Notes: a model not told the origin generated them from the sequence alone. Positions 24,700-39,016 are shown, numbered from the stretch's first letter. The stretch: 64,000 nt of DNA from Escarpia spicata (GCA_963995525.1 OZ023205.1:65139427-65203426), one strand, 5' to 3'. Numbers and translations are program-made.

Positions 24700-27530
24700 A
24701 GTTAAAGGTGCTCAATCACTTCGTTTGCCCAATGCCAATCCGGTTCTTTTATGTCCAGATGTGTAAGGTGTGACTCGTTTAACTAGTGCGCTCAGTCGGT
24801 TTAATAAACAAAAATGCATACTTGTTTTTTAATCGTCAAAAAAAAAGATTTGTCGTTACAGCGGGTATCGCTGGCGAAAGCCAATTGTGCTGTCTGCCTA
24901 CTGCGCCACTTCGGTCATGTACTTTACGCGAGATCGGCATCCCAGGCATTCGAAAACAATAACAACACACACGTGCTTTAGCGTATCAAGATGAAGATTA
25001 TAATTCCAAAGTGGTTGTACGAAGGTACGTATTACACTATCGCAGTTAGCAACAAGAACGCGTAGCCGTGTATTAATTCAACGAAAATTGCAACTTGCGA
25101 ACGTTTACACTCGACTCGAGCCTGTCGAGGCTGACTTTAAGTTCTAACTCAAAAGTCTAAGTCTAAGGCTAAGTCTAAGACAGTCACCATATCAGCCAGA
25201 GAGTGACAACGAGCATAATATTTGGTACCTAATATTTCATATGTATTGTATTTGGTTATGCAGGATGTTGTTAATAAGCTGTTATTCCGACAATACATAT
25301 TGAGAGTAGATGACGTGATTGTGCAAAATGACAAGTAACATTGCTTTGGCAGCAGGCCCCTGTTGTTCGTGCGAGTAACTTAGTCAGGGAGCATCCGTAA
25401 AGTTGGTGATCGTAATTATTAAAACATTTTTTGTGACTCATATTTTTGATACGATTACTGCAGAATATTGTTGATTTGCATTGTATTTTATGCAACATAA
25501 TTTAGACTTTTATATGACAAGCATGATGGTGACGATTGTATTCAACATAAAAATGTAAACGTGTAAATACATAAAATATCAATACACCTAGAGTACACCA
25601 TATATAAGGATTACACAATAAAATGCACGCACTTGTCTCCATTGGGGTCCTTGATGCCTGGCTATAGTGTATGTAATTCATTAATTGGTATCCTGTGATA
25701 CCTTTCAACTGACATATGCCGGCTATTCTTATGTATTTACCAATATATGTATACATTCTCACCAGAGAAATATATGAATACATAATAATATAACTTGAAT
25801 TATGATATTGCTAGAGACCACACTGCAACCCATGAATGAGAATGAGAGGAGGAGCTAGAGGCGGTCACCCGGGCCAGGCAGACACAGGGATGATTCTTGA
25901 AGAAGGTAGACATACGTATAATGAACCTTTCAATACTTGACGAGGAAAATATATTATTAGCATCACAATAACACCTCATTCTGTCATTTCCAACATTCAC
26001 CTTGACCATTCAACCTCAGGTTTAAAATGTCAAACATGAATATGTATAGTAGTTACACACGGCAGACACTGACATGAATTTGTATAATGAAAACAAGACA
26101 AAAAATATAAATGCGCTTTACTGATGCTTTAGTGATTAGCAGAATTCAAATCAGTCTATAATATTGACTAAGATCAGGCGTCACTCTAATGAAATTGAAC
26201 ACTTTTAAATTCATGTAATGAAAATGAACACAAGGTAAAGAAAAACAGTTAAAATTGTTCACCGTTTTGAAAAATTGCATATTCCACTAATTTCTGCATG
26301 CTGTAACAAGCCACCCTTCCCCGGAACAACTCTGGTAAACACTGACTGTTCCTAAGATATCAACATGTATAGATGCAGCTGTAGTAGTACATTTCTTGCT
26401 GCCTTTCTTCTTGTGAAATGCTGCAGGTCATACATGAAACATTATTATATACCGATTATGACAATGAACACATCAAAATTATTTACTCCCAACACTACTA
26501 TGATGCCTGTTTTTGTTTACTGAATATATGCTTTTTTTAACAGGAGATTGAACTAGTGTGCTTAGTACCACTAGCTCTCCAAGTTAATATGGCATACTGG
26601 GCAGTTGTATTTGTCCAGGATCTCGGACAAGATTCTACAGCCATGCAACATGCTGCATAATAACAGTTTGTCATATGAATGTCCACTGAGTGATCCCAAT
26701 TGTGTCGTGTTGAATCCGTGACAGATTCCCCAGTGCAGATGGGGTGTACACTGGCTTCCACGTCAGGCAGTTAGCTTGACTGACTAGAAACCAATGTTGA
26801 CTGCAGGTTGCTCGACATAAGAATGTGGTGACGCTTGACTAGCTCTGCAGTTGGTGATGGAACGGTGGGTGCCAGGGTCTGCAGATATGGCAACAACTTT
26901 CGATGCTGTCAGACAGGTTCAGTGTCGAGCATTCTTCGGTGAACTGCATCGGTTTAGATATCGATGATATCACTGTATGTCTCGATGTCTTTGATGGTAC
27001 TGCGTACCAACTTCCTGACTTTTTGCTGTACGTCTGCATCTGCCTATACCGGTGACAAAGTGACAATTAGGATGGCTCTGACATGTATGATATTTTTATA
27101 TGTGATGACACATTTATCAAAAGTCAATAATACAAGGTAGTTGTATTCAATTCAACTATAACTGTTAGCAGTGTCCATGAACAAATACATTAATTTTCCA
27201 GAATTGTTACAGTGGTAGGGTTACATTGTCTTTGTGTTGCTGATAATCAGTGGCAGCCAGCTGAGTTCTTGCAACATACACCAGGCACAAGTTTGTGATG
27301 AAGTAATAGTATTGAAAGCCTTTTCACATTTTTCAACAACAATCTGTTGATACACTGACAGCAGCATTTTACTTGTTTAAATTATCTATGTATCACGATG
27401 ACTGTTATATGTTTTTCATGCCATGTATCATTTTTCTCAATTATTCTTTTCTATCACTGTTTTATATTTTCACAAATAATTTACATTAATTTTAATTTTG
27501 CATGATAATTAAACAACACTTGAGTAAGTT
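24700..27530. other. Gene-poor stretch
   Basis: AT-rich sequence with short ORFs only. Those at 25502-25783, 26537-26761 and 26839-27066 (minus) have no recognisable domain and no splice context that I trust. A small pyrimidine/purine repeat (CTAAGTCTAAGGCTAAGTC) occurs near 25160. Confidence 0.4.
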
Positions 27531-27534
27531 TAGT

Positions 27535-27800
27535 TCTGATATGGTATAGTATCCAGTCCTCAGGATTACTCAAAGCGCTTTAAACTTTACTCCCTGGCAG
27601 ACCTGTTAAATCGAAAACACCATCTTGACTTATGTGGGAAGAATTCAGCCACATTGAAATTAATATGCGAAGATTATTCATACAAAAATATCAACCGTCT
27701 GTAGCCGGTACTCTTCATACAGCTGAGTAAACTGGAGCAATGTAGCATGTAGCGAGTGTACATGTAATCCTCAGTCACAAGGCGATGACCCTGTCTAGTC
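27535..27800 (-). mobile_element. SINE, degenerate copy
   Basis: Reads on the minus strand like the copies at 40848-41130 and 61077-61345: a body with AATCTTCGCATATTAAT and CAGCTGTATGAAG, then CTGCCAGGGAGTAAAG and a tail with AGCGCTTTGAGTAATCCTGA. The tRNA-like head is too diverged to read A and B boxes. Confidence 0.6.
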
Positions 27801-27829
27801 TAGTCATAATTTTTTGCGAGTTGTAAATA

Positions 27830-30800
27830 AACCAAGCATTGCACAAACTACAACAGTTTTGAAGTTTATATCCTATTGATGTTTTTTTTTTTTTAAATCA
27901 TAATATAGTTATTTTTATTTGATATGTACATATTAAATTTGTTCAACTAAACATCTTCCTAAGAAATTTTTTCTCATTGGTTTACATTTTTTATGGGCAT
28001 TAAATATTAACATTTGGTAAATACATATAATTGTTTAGTCACTAATTTTGTGAGTTGTAAACATACAACTAGCATTTTTACTAGTGTTTTTTTTTTTTAA
28101 CAAAGAATTGTAATAAAAGTAACTGTTTGTTTTGTTATATGTACCTGACATTTTTTCAACCTCTTCCAAATTGTTGTTTCTATTGTTGCTTTGCATTTGA
28201 TGTGTATGTGTTATAACAATTATTACATTATACACATCAAGTGCAATGATTGTATCTGTCGTTGTATTGTGCTTTTCATAATTTTGTAGTCATGATCTCA
28301 TCAAATAGTTTCAATAAAATGTTTTAAATTTACATTGTCTTTACTTTAATTCACATGCATTTCTAACAACAATATGCAATTTAACGAGGGCACCCATTAC
28401 TGCAAAATTCTCATGCAGACAAACAAAACTATCACATACAGGGGTGGATCCAGAAATCGAGGGTGGCACAAAAACCTCCACTGGCAGCCGAACCAAATGT
28501 TGTAGTCAAAATTTTGTCGCTACCAAGCCGCCATAACTATAACTTCAGCCGCTCGGCTGGAGTGGTGATATCGGAAGACGGGGGGGGGGGAGTTGCTATT
28601 TAAATATTTTCGCCACTGCATAGGCATGATTACTATGAAAGTACAATCACCACTGAGGCTTGGCTATATTGTTTCACGTTTATTTACTTGCACTGTATAA
28701 TATACAAATTTATGTTTGTAACAGAAGTATTCCAAATTAAATAAATAGAACATTAAGTTCCAAAAGTGAACTGCAAATGAAATGTACAATGCAATTGAAA
28801 GTTTCACAAAACCCTATCAACCAAAGTTGATGTATCCACATAACATTGGTTAGAATAAAACATAATTGTTAAAAGCAATCACATATGTTTGCATATCTTC
28901 CAATTATTATGCTATGATTTATATATATATATATATATCACGTTTGCATAGCAGCATCAATTAATAGTTACGTTTATTCTAACTGTCCCGAGCTGCATCC
29001 AGCCTCAGGAAGTAACTGGACACCTGAGCTGCCTTTGCTACGACCGCTGATGCTCGATAGAACCACCACAGTTCTTGTCATATATGACGGCTGCAGTGGT
29101 GTTGAGGTAGTTCACACCTTTGTGTTGAAGCTGTCAAACAAAGTCATGAATTGGATTATGGAATGAAAATGGTTTTACAGCACTAATACCTGTTAATATA
29201 TATATATATATATATATAATAGTATATAATATTATATATGTGTGTGTGTGGTATGTAACTTGTAAACTTTTTAATTTCATTAACAGGTAAAAATATGTTG
29301 CACGGTCTTGTCCAATGATCATTTGCTCGGCACTCAAATGTGAAAAGTTCATTTGCCCAGTTGTGAGAAAAAAATTACAATGATATGAGAGTGGCAAAGT
29401 TATTATTGTATATATATATATATATATAGTAAAAGTGTAGTACATAACAAACAAATGGACAATTTACAAGTGTCAACTTATTAACTAAGTACAGGTAGAA
29501 CATATATAGGCTGGAAAGAAGGTTACAGGAAATAAAGTCACAAAGTAATTTTATTCGAAAAATATATAAATAAAAAGTTTTGCAATTTTTCACTGATAGT
29601 TCAACAAAACAATGCTTGAGGAATTCAATAGTAAACCATGCAACATACCCAATGCCTTAGTTGTGATATCAATGTGTCATTCACCTAACACTGCTAATTA
29701 ATGAGGAGGACATTTGGCTGGTAGTGGTTGAACCCCTGGCAGTGTCCACAAAGTTCTACTGTTTACTCAAAGGGTAGATTACCACTGTAAGTCTTTAGAA
29801 GAAGATTCCAGCTGTTAGTCATGTCTCTTATGAGAGCAACAAAGGTATTTTATTATGGATTTCCTGGCTTGATTTAACAAACAAAAATGATAATAATGGC
29901 CTATCAACTACTTGCAACTGTGGTTATTAACTAGAGGTTTCTGACTGGGAAAGTATGTTCCATGAAGCGAAGCCTCTGTGGCTTCAGTGTCATCAATGTG
30001 CAAACAATTTGTAAACTGTCCTGTCAGAAACTTAGCTGTCAACCCTGACTGTTTTTGAATTGAATCACGCAACTGCCGCAAAGTAAGATGAAGTTAATTA
30101 ATTAAATGAAACGGAAAATAAATTTAAAACATTTTTCTACAAAATGTATGAATGTAGAAGTATAAATTACAAAATGCATGATATTGGTAAATTGTAGTGT
30201 TTTAGATGTGCTTTTTTTCTTGGAAGACCAAACTAAAAACAGAACTTCTATAATTTACATGTACAAAAGGATTTGTATCTAAACAAAACATGGGCTGCAA
30301 TTCTTTGTATAGTAACGGTAATTCTCTCCTCTCTCACATAAATAAGTCGCAAGCTATCGATACATGTTATTGTGATGGACATTTTCACAGTATTGAGGGG
30401 TGGTGGTTTTTTGAACATAATAAGCAACATAATATTATATTCATACGAATATATATGCGTGGCTGAGGCTCACTACTCTGAAATTACTAACCTGTCTAGA
30501 AGAAGTTTTGCGAACGCAGCGTCTGTTCTTAGATCAGTCTTACTCCAGCTGTTTCATTTGTGACTTGTCAGTTGTCTTGTGTCGTTCCACAAATCCATAC
30601 TGGTTTTCCCAAATAAACAGTCTGGCGTGAATATTGTCATTGTCTGAGTAATTTGGCCCTTTTTCGCTGCGTTGGTGGCATATGTCCGGGGATGTCCCAT
30701 CGCCGGCGTAAATGTTATAAAATAAGAACGTGTTGTATAAACACTTGCGAACACTATCATCAACAAAAACGGCTTGACCGAGGCATCAATCTTGAGGGTC

Positions 30801-30940
30801 AGAGGTCAGTCTCTCCCAAATTCGCGAACACGATACTATTATATGAAGTTTCCACTTCCAGGTGCATGTCCATGTTCAAGTAAGTGTTGCTAGTTTCGAC
30901 TCGTTCGACTCGAAACCAAATTCTAAATAGTTCGCAGTTT
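27830..30940. other. Gene-poor AT-rich stretch with short (TA)n runs
   Basis: Contains (TA)n tracts at about 28919-28940, 29197-29218 and 29408-29429, a run of ten G at about 28580, and a polyadenylation-like end near 28315 (TTTCAATAAAATG). ORFs at 30248-30883 on both strands are short and unrecognised. I see no RNA gene. Confidence 0.4.
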
Positions 30941-31676
30941 GTTTTTTAATGTCAACAAAACGAAGTAGCACAAGTGCACCAACGAACTAGGATATTATAG
31001 GGGATACTTGATAGCTTGGCTTTTTCGGGAAATTAGTCAGAAAAGCCAGGAGGTTAACAACCGAACTGATATTGCAGGTTTAAGAGAATGCGGGCAGAAG
31101 CTAGCGGCCAGCGGCCAGCGGCCATCGGACACGCCCAGAAACTGATTATGAAGACGTCACAATTTATCTACTAACTTTCAGCTAACTTCAGTGGTCGAAT
31201 TATACGTTAGAATGGTTAGCCATACCTTTACTTACAATTATAGTTGATTGAAACGTAGCCACAACCGGCAGATTCCTAACTTATGCTTCTATGAAATTTA
31301 CGCGTTGAAAATTGTAAACAATTAGCACTCGAGAACCGACAGGTTCCTCCTGGCTAATTACCTTGAAATCAATGCAAATTCGCCAGTAAATGATACCCTG
31401 CTCGCAGCGCCAATATTGTGGCAACACTTACTTGGGCAGGCAAAATCAATGTGTAGACCTGCGATGACAGCGAAGTCGCAGATCTTCGGGGCAGAAAGGC
31501 CGACGAGATTGCGGGTCTCACGTGACAAGCGATCACGGCGGCGGCAATTCAGACTGCTGGCTATTTATTGTGTTGCATTTGTATTTATAGGGTGTGCGTG
31601 TATCGTTGGGGTGTAATGCGGTTGCGCGTACTTATCATGGGTGTGTGAACTATTTACAGTGCAGCTCCGCACTACA
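30940..31676 (-). mobile_element. LTR retroelement, 5' LTR plus leader only (element 3)
   Basis: The 5' LTR is at 31419-31676 (minus-strand sense TGTAGTGCGGAGCTGC ... GTGTTGCCA, about 258 bp), followed on the minus strand by TATTGGCGCTGCGAGCAG, a plausible primer-binding region, and a leader matching that of the element at 34761-32500 (ACCGACAGGTTCCTCCTGG and flanking bases). The rest of the element is missing. The short GC-rich ORF 31416-31616 inside the LTR is not a gene. Confidence 0.7.
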
Positions 31677-32099
31677 GTTTACACAATCAACTTGTAAATC
31701 AAACTGGTGTATAAGTTGATTATACACCAGTATAATCAACTCCAAAATCATGGAGAATGGCACCACAGTTTGAAACATTAGTTACAGATTTGTGACATAA
31801 AATGGGATCTTCAATAATTTTGTTATCAAAACACCGTATATCGCGCTCCGTCACACCGCGTAGCTGCACATGTAGCAAGGCGGTGCTGATTGGTTGAAAA
31901 TGGATATATCGCGTTTTGATTAAAAGTCGTATGTCGCTTATCGCGTTTTGAAAACAAACTCTCTTTTGTGTACGCCGTTTAATGGCGATTTATCGCGTTT
32001 CTTATAAATTATATGGTATCCTACCTCAATACCTATTTAAACAAACAGTTCGTCCTGGTTTGGACGAAATTTAAAAAGGCGTTTTTTCCTGAAACCCTT

Positions 32100-32400
<301 letters not shown>

Positions 32401-32499
32401 TAAAATACATATATTACTGTACCTTCTATACATTTTAGTAAAGCATTAAAATGATTTTAATGTAAGCACATACAGAAAGTAATCGTTCAAGTTTAACGC

Positions 32500-34997
32500 A
32501 TATGAAATATTGTGTTTTCTGACAGTGTGGCAACATATATACGAAGTCTCACCGTCGACACACGTCCACTCCACTGTAAGAACATTCGGGCATGATGATC
32601 GGCTGCAAACCGAAGCTTCTATTGCGTAATGACCAGCTTACGCAGAGGCGTTGTTCGTGGACTTTGCAGTAGGTGATGGAACGACAGCCCGCGAGATCGG
32701 ATAAGCAGCAGGATACCTGACAACATCCGACTCTTTGTCATAGAAACTACAATCGACGGTCGTTCTCTCACACCTGTTGATGGCAACTGTCAACCGAGTA
32801 GTACCCATCTTTGGCTGAGGCACTGAGTCGCCAATGACGTCAGTCATCTTTGCGGCATTTGAGTCATATTTGGTGACGTCAGTCATATCCGCTTCAAAAA
32901 CTCGTCCGCGTCAGCAACTTGCGCTTTGTCGGTGTTGTTGTCACCGCTGTCATTCGTGCAAGGCTACGTCTGTTGTGATCTCAGCATTCACCTTGACTCC
33001 CACATCCAACTGTGCGGTGACTTCTGGGAAACGCATGGTAACAGATACAAATATTTGCTTGAGTACATTGACGTCAGATGACATCATATACTACAACTTT
33101 GGTTTGACCACGATCTTGTATGTGTGTGTTTTGGGCATGTATCTGTTTTCCTGACGTAACATGAGACCGTCTAGGTAGCTGTCTTTTTGTGGGACTAGTT
33201 CATGTTTCATGTCGACTGGAGTGTATGTGTGAACCAGTTCAGGACCTTGTAGCTCATAAGTCTTGTTTTTAATAGTGCCGGAACCGACTGGTTCTTGACA
33301 CTTGTCAATCAATAACGGACTTGTTGTTTCATGGCGACCGACAGCGTGAGGTGAAACTCCTTGTCCCAACAAACGTGAGGGTCCAGAACTGTATATCCCA
33401 TCCTTGGGATGTGCATCACGGATGGATCTCATTTCACCACCTATCTCCTGCGACCAGCGTTTGTTGATTTGGTGATCATATTCTTCCATCTCTCTTTTCA
33501 TCCTTTCTTCCATCTCTCTCATCTCTCTCTCTTCATTCGTTCTTCCGTCTTTCTTCTCTTCATTTCCCTCCACCTCATGAATTCACATTCGTCATTATCA
33601 AACCGGATCCTGTCTGGCTTTCTTCGCTCATATTCCTGGATTTTGCAATCTCTCTCCTCAATTTGTACTCTCATCCTTTCCAATTGGTCCTTTAACAGCT
33701 GTACCTCAGAATTACATTCTAGCGAAACAGTCGCTCCCATTGGAGGCTTGTCCATACTAATCCGTCCTGTTTCTAGTAAGTTTTCCCAAAAGGTGATGGG
33801 AGTACCAGTGAATGTCACTAAGTCAGGGATTTCTATGTTGTCCTTATTCCTGAGATTCAGAACTTTAGTAGCCTTGGTAGTAGATACCCCTGCTACTTCC
33901 ATGACCTGTTCTCTAGTGCATGTGTATAAGTTAATTGTAGGCGTCATGTTGACATCTATATGCGTGTAAGTGTAAATGTAAGTGTAAATGCCAGACTGTG
34001 TATCCCAAGTAATGCCTATTATTTAACAACGTACTGGCACTATTGATTCAAAGAAATTAGGTATTTCAAATCAAACTGAACAGTGCAGCTCAGATAATTT
34101 TAGAAAATCATTACAATTGCACAATTACCGACACGTTTTAGCGAGAACAGTAAACAGTATCACGCAATAGATACAATACAATTATGTCGGCGATAATACC
34201 CAATTAGTAGGTTCGGGAAGTAAATTACATTGTATACCTTCACATAATCGCACCAAAATATAGCTTGATTTATGATTAACAAGAATTTCATGAACACGAT
34301 AAATTATTAACAAAACTTAACAAAGAATTCAATTATAAAGCTATTCGTGGTCAAATGGATAAACCCAGTTCGAGTCAGCTGGCAGTCGCGTAGCAACCGA
34401 CGGCGACGCGCGACGCTGGCTGTATGCAGCCAGCGACCACGCCCGTATACTGGTTGTCCCGTCGTCAAATTGTAATTGTAGAATTTTCAAATAATTTATT
34501 TCAAATAAGCGGTTGAATATTGCTATATGATAATTAGCAGAACTTATATCACGTCTAATTATTTAATAGTATGCGTAGACAGAACCAGCAGATTCCTATC
34601 ATACGCACGGGAAAATTGGCGCGTCAATGTTTAAACAGTTAACGCTTGAAAACCGACAGGTTTCTCCTGGTTAATTGCGCGTAGACTATAAATTGTTTAA
34701 CGTGGAACTGTAACGCAGATTCGCTAGCAGAAATAGATTCTGCTCGCAGCGCCAATATTGTGCGCAGCACTTACTTGGGCAGGCACAATGTTAATGGCGT
34801 AGCACGCAGCGGAGGCCGAAAGCCGACTGCAGCCTCTCATCGACGAGGGCCTGTGCTTCACGGCGGCGGCCATACGGACTCTTGGCTATTGTGTTGCACG
34901 GGTATTTATAGGGTGTGTGTGTACTGTTAGGGTGTAATGCAGCTGCGTGTACTTATCTTGGGTATGCGAACTATTTACAATATTGCCCCGCACTACA
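32500..34997 (-). mobile_element. LTR retroelement with 5' LTR, leader and gag (element 2), 3' end lost
   Basis: Minus-strand order: 5' LTR 34997-34761 (TGTAGTGCGGGGCAAT ... GTGCTGCGCA), then TATTGGCGCTGCGAGCAG as a primer-binding region, an 810-bp leader, and gag from 33947. Leader blocks (GATACAATACAATTATGTCG, GTAGGTTCGGGAAGTAAA) recur in element 1. Sequence past about 32500 no longer resembles element 1 and runs into the GT repeat. No pol motif is visible. Confidence 0.7.
33091..33947 (-). pseudogene. Gag-like protein with HhH domain and coiled coil (element 2)
   Basis: The ATG at 33947 opens a 142-codon frame: residues 4-45 look like a helix-hairpin-helix of the ComEA type (NLYTCTREQVMEVAGVSTTK, then A-x-x-VLNLR and IPDLVTFTG). 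Residues 70-140 form a highly charged predicted coiled coil (LKDQLERMRVQIEERDCKIQ). The frame closes at 33519, while homologous coding continues in another frame from about 33573 to 33091, so one frameshift lies near 33520-33570. The continuation carries VGRHETTSPLLIDKCQEPVG, shared with element 1. The HhH suggests nucleic-acid binding by this structural protein. Confidence 0.6.
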
Positions 34998-35180
34998 TAA
35001 GCAACATACAAACATGTTTTTTGTGTTTAAACCAACATTTTCAGGGTCAATGCATTAATTTCTGCATATGTTATATCATCAGATGACGGCCATATTGAAA
35101 TTCAAGATGGCTGCCCTGCATATGCTCTTTACGAACATAATTTTAACGCCTCTTGAGGTTGAGGAATCCATATGTGGTTC
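34990..35180 (-). repeat. Dispersed repeat, GGCCATCTTGAATTTC family
   Basis: The minus strand contains AGCCATCTTGAATTTCAATA followed by TGGCCGTCATCTGATGAT and, further on, TGACCCTGAAAATGTTGGTT. The same phrases occur in the plus-strand copies at 37313-37920. Confidence 0.65.
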
Positions 35181-35199
35181 ATATATGAATACGTATATA

Positions 35200-37300
35200 T
35201 TTACGATTATGTCAAATTTGTTGACAGTTGTTTCTGAGCTATATTCTGAACAATAAGATAAATAGCAGTGCATGTACTGGTGAAGACAACTGTGTCATTG
35301 GTTAAGAATGGATAACACAAATGGTTACATTTCAAGTTCACGTCAGCGATTTGGAAAAAGTACTCAACATCGTGTTGACAACACGTCTTGAGGTTTACTG
35401 GCAACTTACGATTTTTGTGCAGAAACCACAACATGTGTTCTCAGCAATAACACTAGGCCGATGTCAAGATCAAGTAAATCACCCACAAAGAGTGGCGGTT
35501 GTGCTGAAAGTTTAATGGAAGTCCATAATCCTGGGAGAGGTGGATGGTGACAGGGTTAGATATATCACAGGTATCTAGATGGAGTTGGAAAGTAGTGATT
35601 AAACTGCCAATTAAAAAAAACCTCAACAAAGCGTAAGTGTACTACAGTCTGGCATGCACACCAACTTTGCTAAATAAATATCATCTTTAGTGTCAAATTT
35701 AAACATTTGTGTGATCCAACGATCGCTGAAAATGGCGCATATATGCATACTCCGAGTACAAACTTAGTCATGGACAAAACTATGTAATGCAAACGGAATA
35801 CACTGTTAAGGGCACATGGAAATATAGTAGAGCAGATATGCGGACGAAACGACAGAAAAGGATAAGGTTTACAATCAGACTGACTGGCGTACCAAACATA
35901 GTATTTCTGATCATTGCAGATTGCTCCATACCTCGACAAAAAATGTGTGAGCAGTGCATGTAGTGCAATGTGTGAGCAGTGCATGTAGTGCAATGTGGAT
36001 GACGGCCAGCAATAATGTATCATATACATTACATCCCAGTTGGCAACTTTCGGAAGAGTATATATTGTATGTAGTAGGTATTTTGCTGACATCCTCAAGC
36101 AACCAATAAGAGAATGCAGAATATATAGCCGAACCACTCAGAAGTTGTTTCACTATTTGCTACAACGTACAAGGTCATTGGTTTCCGGTGGATATGTAAT
36201 CATCAGCACCGAAGATCAGGTAGTTGTGACCACAATCCATAAAGCCCCCAACGACCTGCAGTACCTTCAGCCATGAACACACGAGGAGGCGGACATCGGC
36301 AGCATATTACTCTATGTTGCACAATGTGTTCACCAAGGATTTCCCAAAGTGGATAACCGGTATGATTACAGATGTGGTTATTCTGGCCGTAAGGCATTCT
36401 TTGCTGTTGAAATGAATTAGCGTTTTGCGATTGAAACCCACTTTTGTCCCATTGCAACCCATGCCATTGTCAACGACCTGCGATTTCCGAAACATTAATG
36501 CTATGCTATATCCTGAGTTGATGTGTGACATAGTCACCAGTTTCATTAGTCGAGGGAAGACGTTGGCATGGTTAGCATGAGCTCCACTCCCCGCTGTTAC
36601 ATATGTCTTCCTCGCCCTGTCCTCACAACTATAAGAAGTCGAATCATGTACACTAAAAGAGATACAGAGGTTAATGGCAGAATTTACATTAAGACTTTTG
36701 CATTTAGCAGGATGTAACAAGGAAACAGCTGTTTTCCCAGGGATCTAATACGACTTGGAATACCCCACCAACAAAACATGCATCGCACCAACATGTGAGA
36801 AGGGCTGTTTGTCAAATTGGTTATGTCATGTCACAAGTTCTTGTGCCAAATCTCCATCTGCCTGGTCTTGGACACTATGGTTGGAACCCTCAGTATGGAA
36901 ACCATGCTGGACTTAAACTCCCAGAGGCACTGATGCAATGCTATGACCTAGTGCACTGTGGTTACAAATCTAAGTCTAGTCCAATTTAGATATTATTTTT
37001 CATGTATGTGTACGTTGGGAGGTATATTATGGTTGAGAATATAACTGAGTAAAATTTTGCGCAAGCCTGAAAGGTTGTAATCGTGAAGTCACGTACCATA
37101 AACCAGGTATGGATTCTTAAACCCAACTCACGTTGAGATAATTTTCCTAGAACATATAAATTATGCATGGCAGCCATCTTGATATTCTGTTTGACTATCA
37201 TTTAATGGTTGTAGTCTATTTCTATTTGTTTACACCTGTATTACCGGATTTAACACAAATAGTCTGTATTGTGTTGCACGTAAGCTGAATTAAGCCAACA
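35200..37300. other. No recognised gene
   Basis: Several open frames of 60-155 codons occur on the minus strand (35670-36137, 36203-36457, 36307-36720) and one on the plus strand (36795-36989), with overlapping Cys-rich translations but no domain I recognise. A perfect tandem duplication TGTGAGCAGTGCATGTAGTG lies at about 35946-35996. One or more may be exons; I cannot support a call. Confidence 0.3.
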
Positions 37301-37312
37301 TATATAATTACA

Positions 37313-37920
37313 TGGATGTCGGCCATCTAGAAGTTCACTATGTCTGTCATGGGGATACAACATGTGGAAGAAATGGATTAATTTACCCTGAATATGTCGG
37401 TATAGACACCAATATCATGTTTCTATGTTGTGTAGAAACTGATATATTCGGACAAGTCATTTGGCAGCCGTTTTATATTTCAGTATGGCCGTCATATGAA
37501 TAATGCAAATGGCACGACTGCATTCCTTGACCTTGAAACATATGAACCACCTATGGATTCGTCATATGGAGTCCTCAATATCAAGAGGCACTAAAGTTAT
37601 GTTCGTAAAACGTCTATGCATGGCAGCCATCTTGAATTTCAATATGGCCGTCATCTGTGGACATAGCATACGGCAGAAATGAATTCCATGACCCTGAATA
37701 TGTTGGTTTAGACACAAAGAACATGTTTTTATGTTGCTTAGAAACTGATACATCTGGCTAATGGATTTCCATGGCGGCCATCTTGAATTTCAATATAGCC
37801 GTCATCCTTGGATACGGCACGTGCCAGAAATGGATTCCTTGATCCAGGACATGTTGGTTTGGACACCAAGAGCATGTTTCTATATTGTTTGGAAGCTGAT
37901 ATACATTTTTAACATCAAGA
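37313..37920 (+). repeat. Three tandem copies of a roughly 150-bp repeat
   Basis: Units beginning at about 37313, 37618 and 37768 share GCCATCTTGAATTTCAATAT, then GCCGTCAT, CAGAAATG, then TGTTGGTTTAGACAC and CATGTTTCTATGTTG. Between the first and second is a partial unit in inverted orientation. A minus-oriented copy is at 34990-35180. Confidence 0.7.
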
Positions 37921-38192
37921 CGGCGGCTAGGTATCATGTCGATAGCGATGGGTACCTAGCTTTCCATGATTCTACATATTATAAACTACATATGTGCCAA
38001 TGTTCATACGTTTGTCAAAAAGTGCACAATTCGTCATATTTCTGGCTCTTAACCGCTGTACTATCACTGAAACGATAACAATACGTTCAGTAATTTTGAC
38101 AGTTGTGGTGCGTACATTGTCAAACTAGTCACACTGATTATAAACCCAGAAGCACATTTCTAAGAAATAATGTGAAGTAAAAAGCAGGTAGT

Positions 38193-38214
38193 AGTAGTAG
38201 TAGTAGTAGTATTT
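38193..38214. repeat. (AGT)n microsatellite
   Basis: Seven AGT units, directly followed by TTTTATTAGAGTC, the tail side of the LINE fragment that follows. Confidence 0.9.
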
Positions 38215-38379
38215 TATTAGAGTCTCACTCCACGTATACATGCATTAAAATACAAAACAAATAAATATATTACATTCAAAGTTAGCACTGTATACAAAGA
38301 CCACTCAAAAAGAGTTATGAGAGACTTGTAAAAACAAAAATGTACAAATAAAAACAGTATTAATTTAATAAACACGTGC

Positions 38380-38745
38380 TATTATTTTGTTTTATTGTGT
38401 AATCTTGTGTGCAGTATTTTTTGGAGGATGCTGGCAGTTTTACTTATTATATCGTCATTACTCAATAAATATACAAATTTATCTTGATCATTCATACTGG
38501 AAAAAGCTGGATCATTAATTGTTGCATAGCCTATTAGTTCTTTTCGTTCGTTAAAATATAAAGGGCATTTCATTAAAACGTGAAACTAATTTTCTATTTC
38601 ATTCGTGCAATTATAACACGTCCTAGCTTCAGGTGGGGGGAAATTTCGTTCAAAACGTCCAGTTTCAATTCTGATTGGTGCCACGCCACATCGAAATTTT
38701 GCAAGTGCTGATCGATTACTTCTAGGCATAATTTTCTTAACATAA
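38380..38745 (-). mobile_element. LINE 3' end: C-terminal zinc region of a non-LTR RT
   Basis: The minus strand reads IMPRSNRSALAKFRCGVAPI, then ETGRFERNF, a Cys-x2-Cys pair (RTCYNCTNE), an in-frame stop, then HVLMKCPLYFNERKELIGYA and a 63-codon tail. The order SALAKFRCG, CxxC, HxxxxC is the C-terminal zinc-binding region of a class of invertebrate LINEs. RT domains are absent, so this is a 5'-truncated insertion. Confidence 0.65.
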
Positions 38746-39011
38746 TGCTCAGTTAACAATTTTGTTTTGAACTGTTTATAAGTTCTTAGTTTATTTCTAC
38801 TACCATTTCAGGTATAGCTTGATTTTCTTAACAGGAAACAAAATGCATTCATGTATACCTCAGCACATAATATGCATAAAACAAACAAATCATATGCATC
38901 GACAATCAAGAATATAACGCAAGTGGCTTAATTAGGATTTATAATCAAACTGGGAGATTCTTATAAAATATCGTAGTTCTCGACGGGTGACAAACACATA
39001 CACTCACATGC

Positions 39012-39016
39012 AAACA

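Noticed and set aside
36203..36989. Possible host exons or Cys-rich transposon tail
   Set aside because: Open frames overlap on both strands, no recognised motif, and no convincing splice-site pairing.
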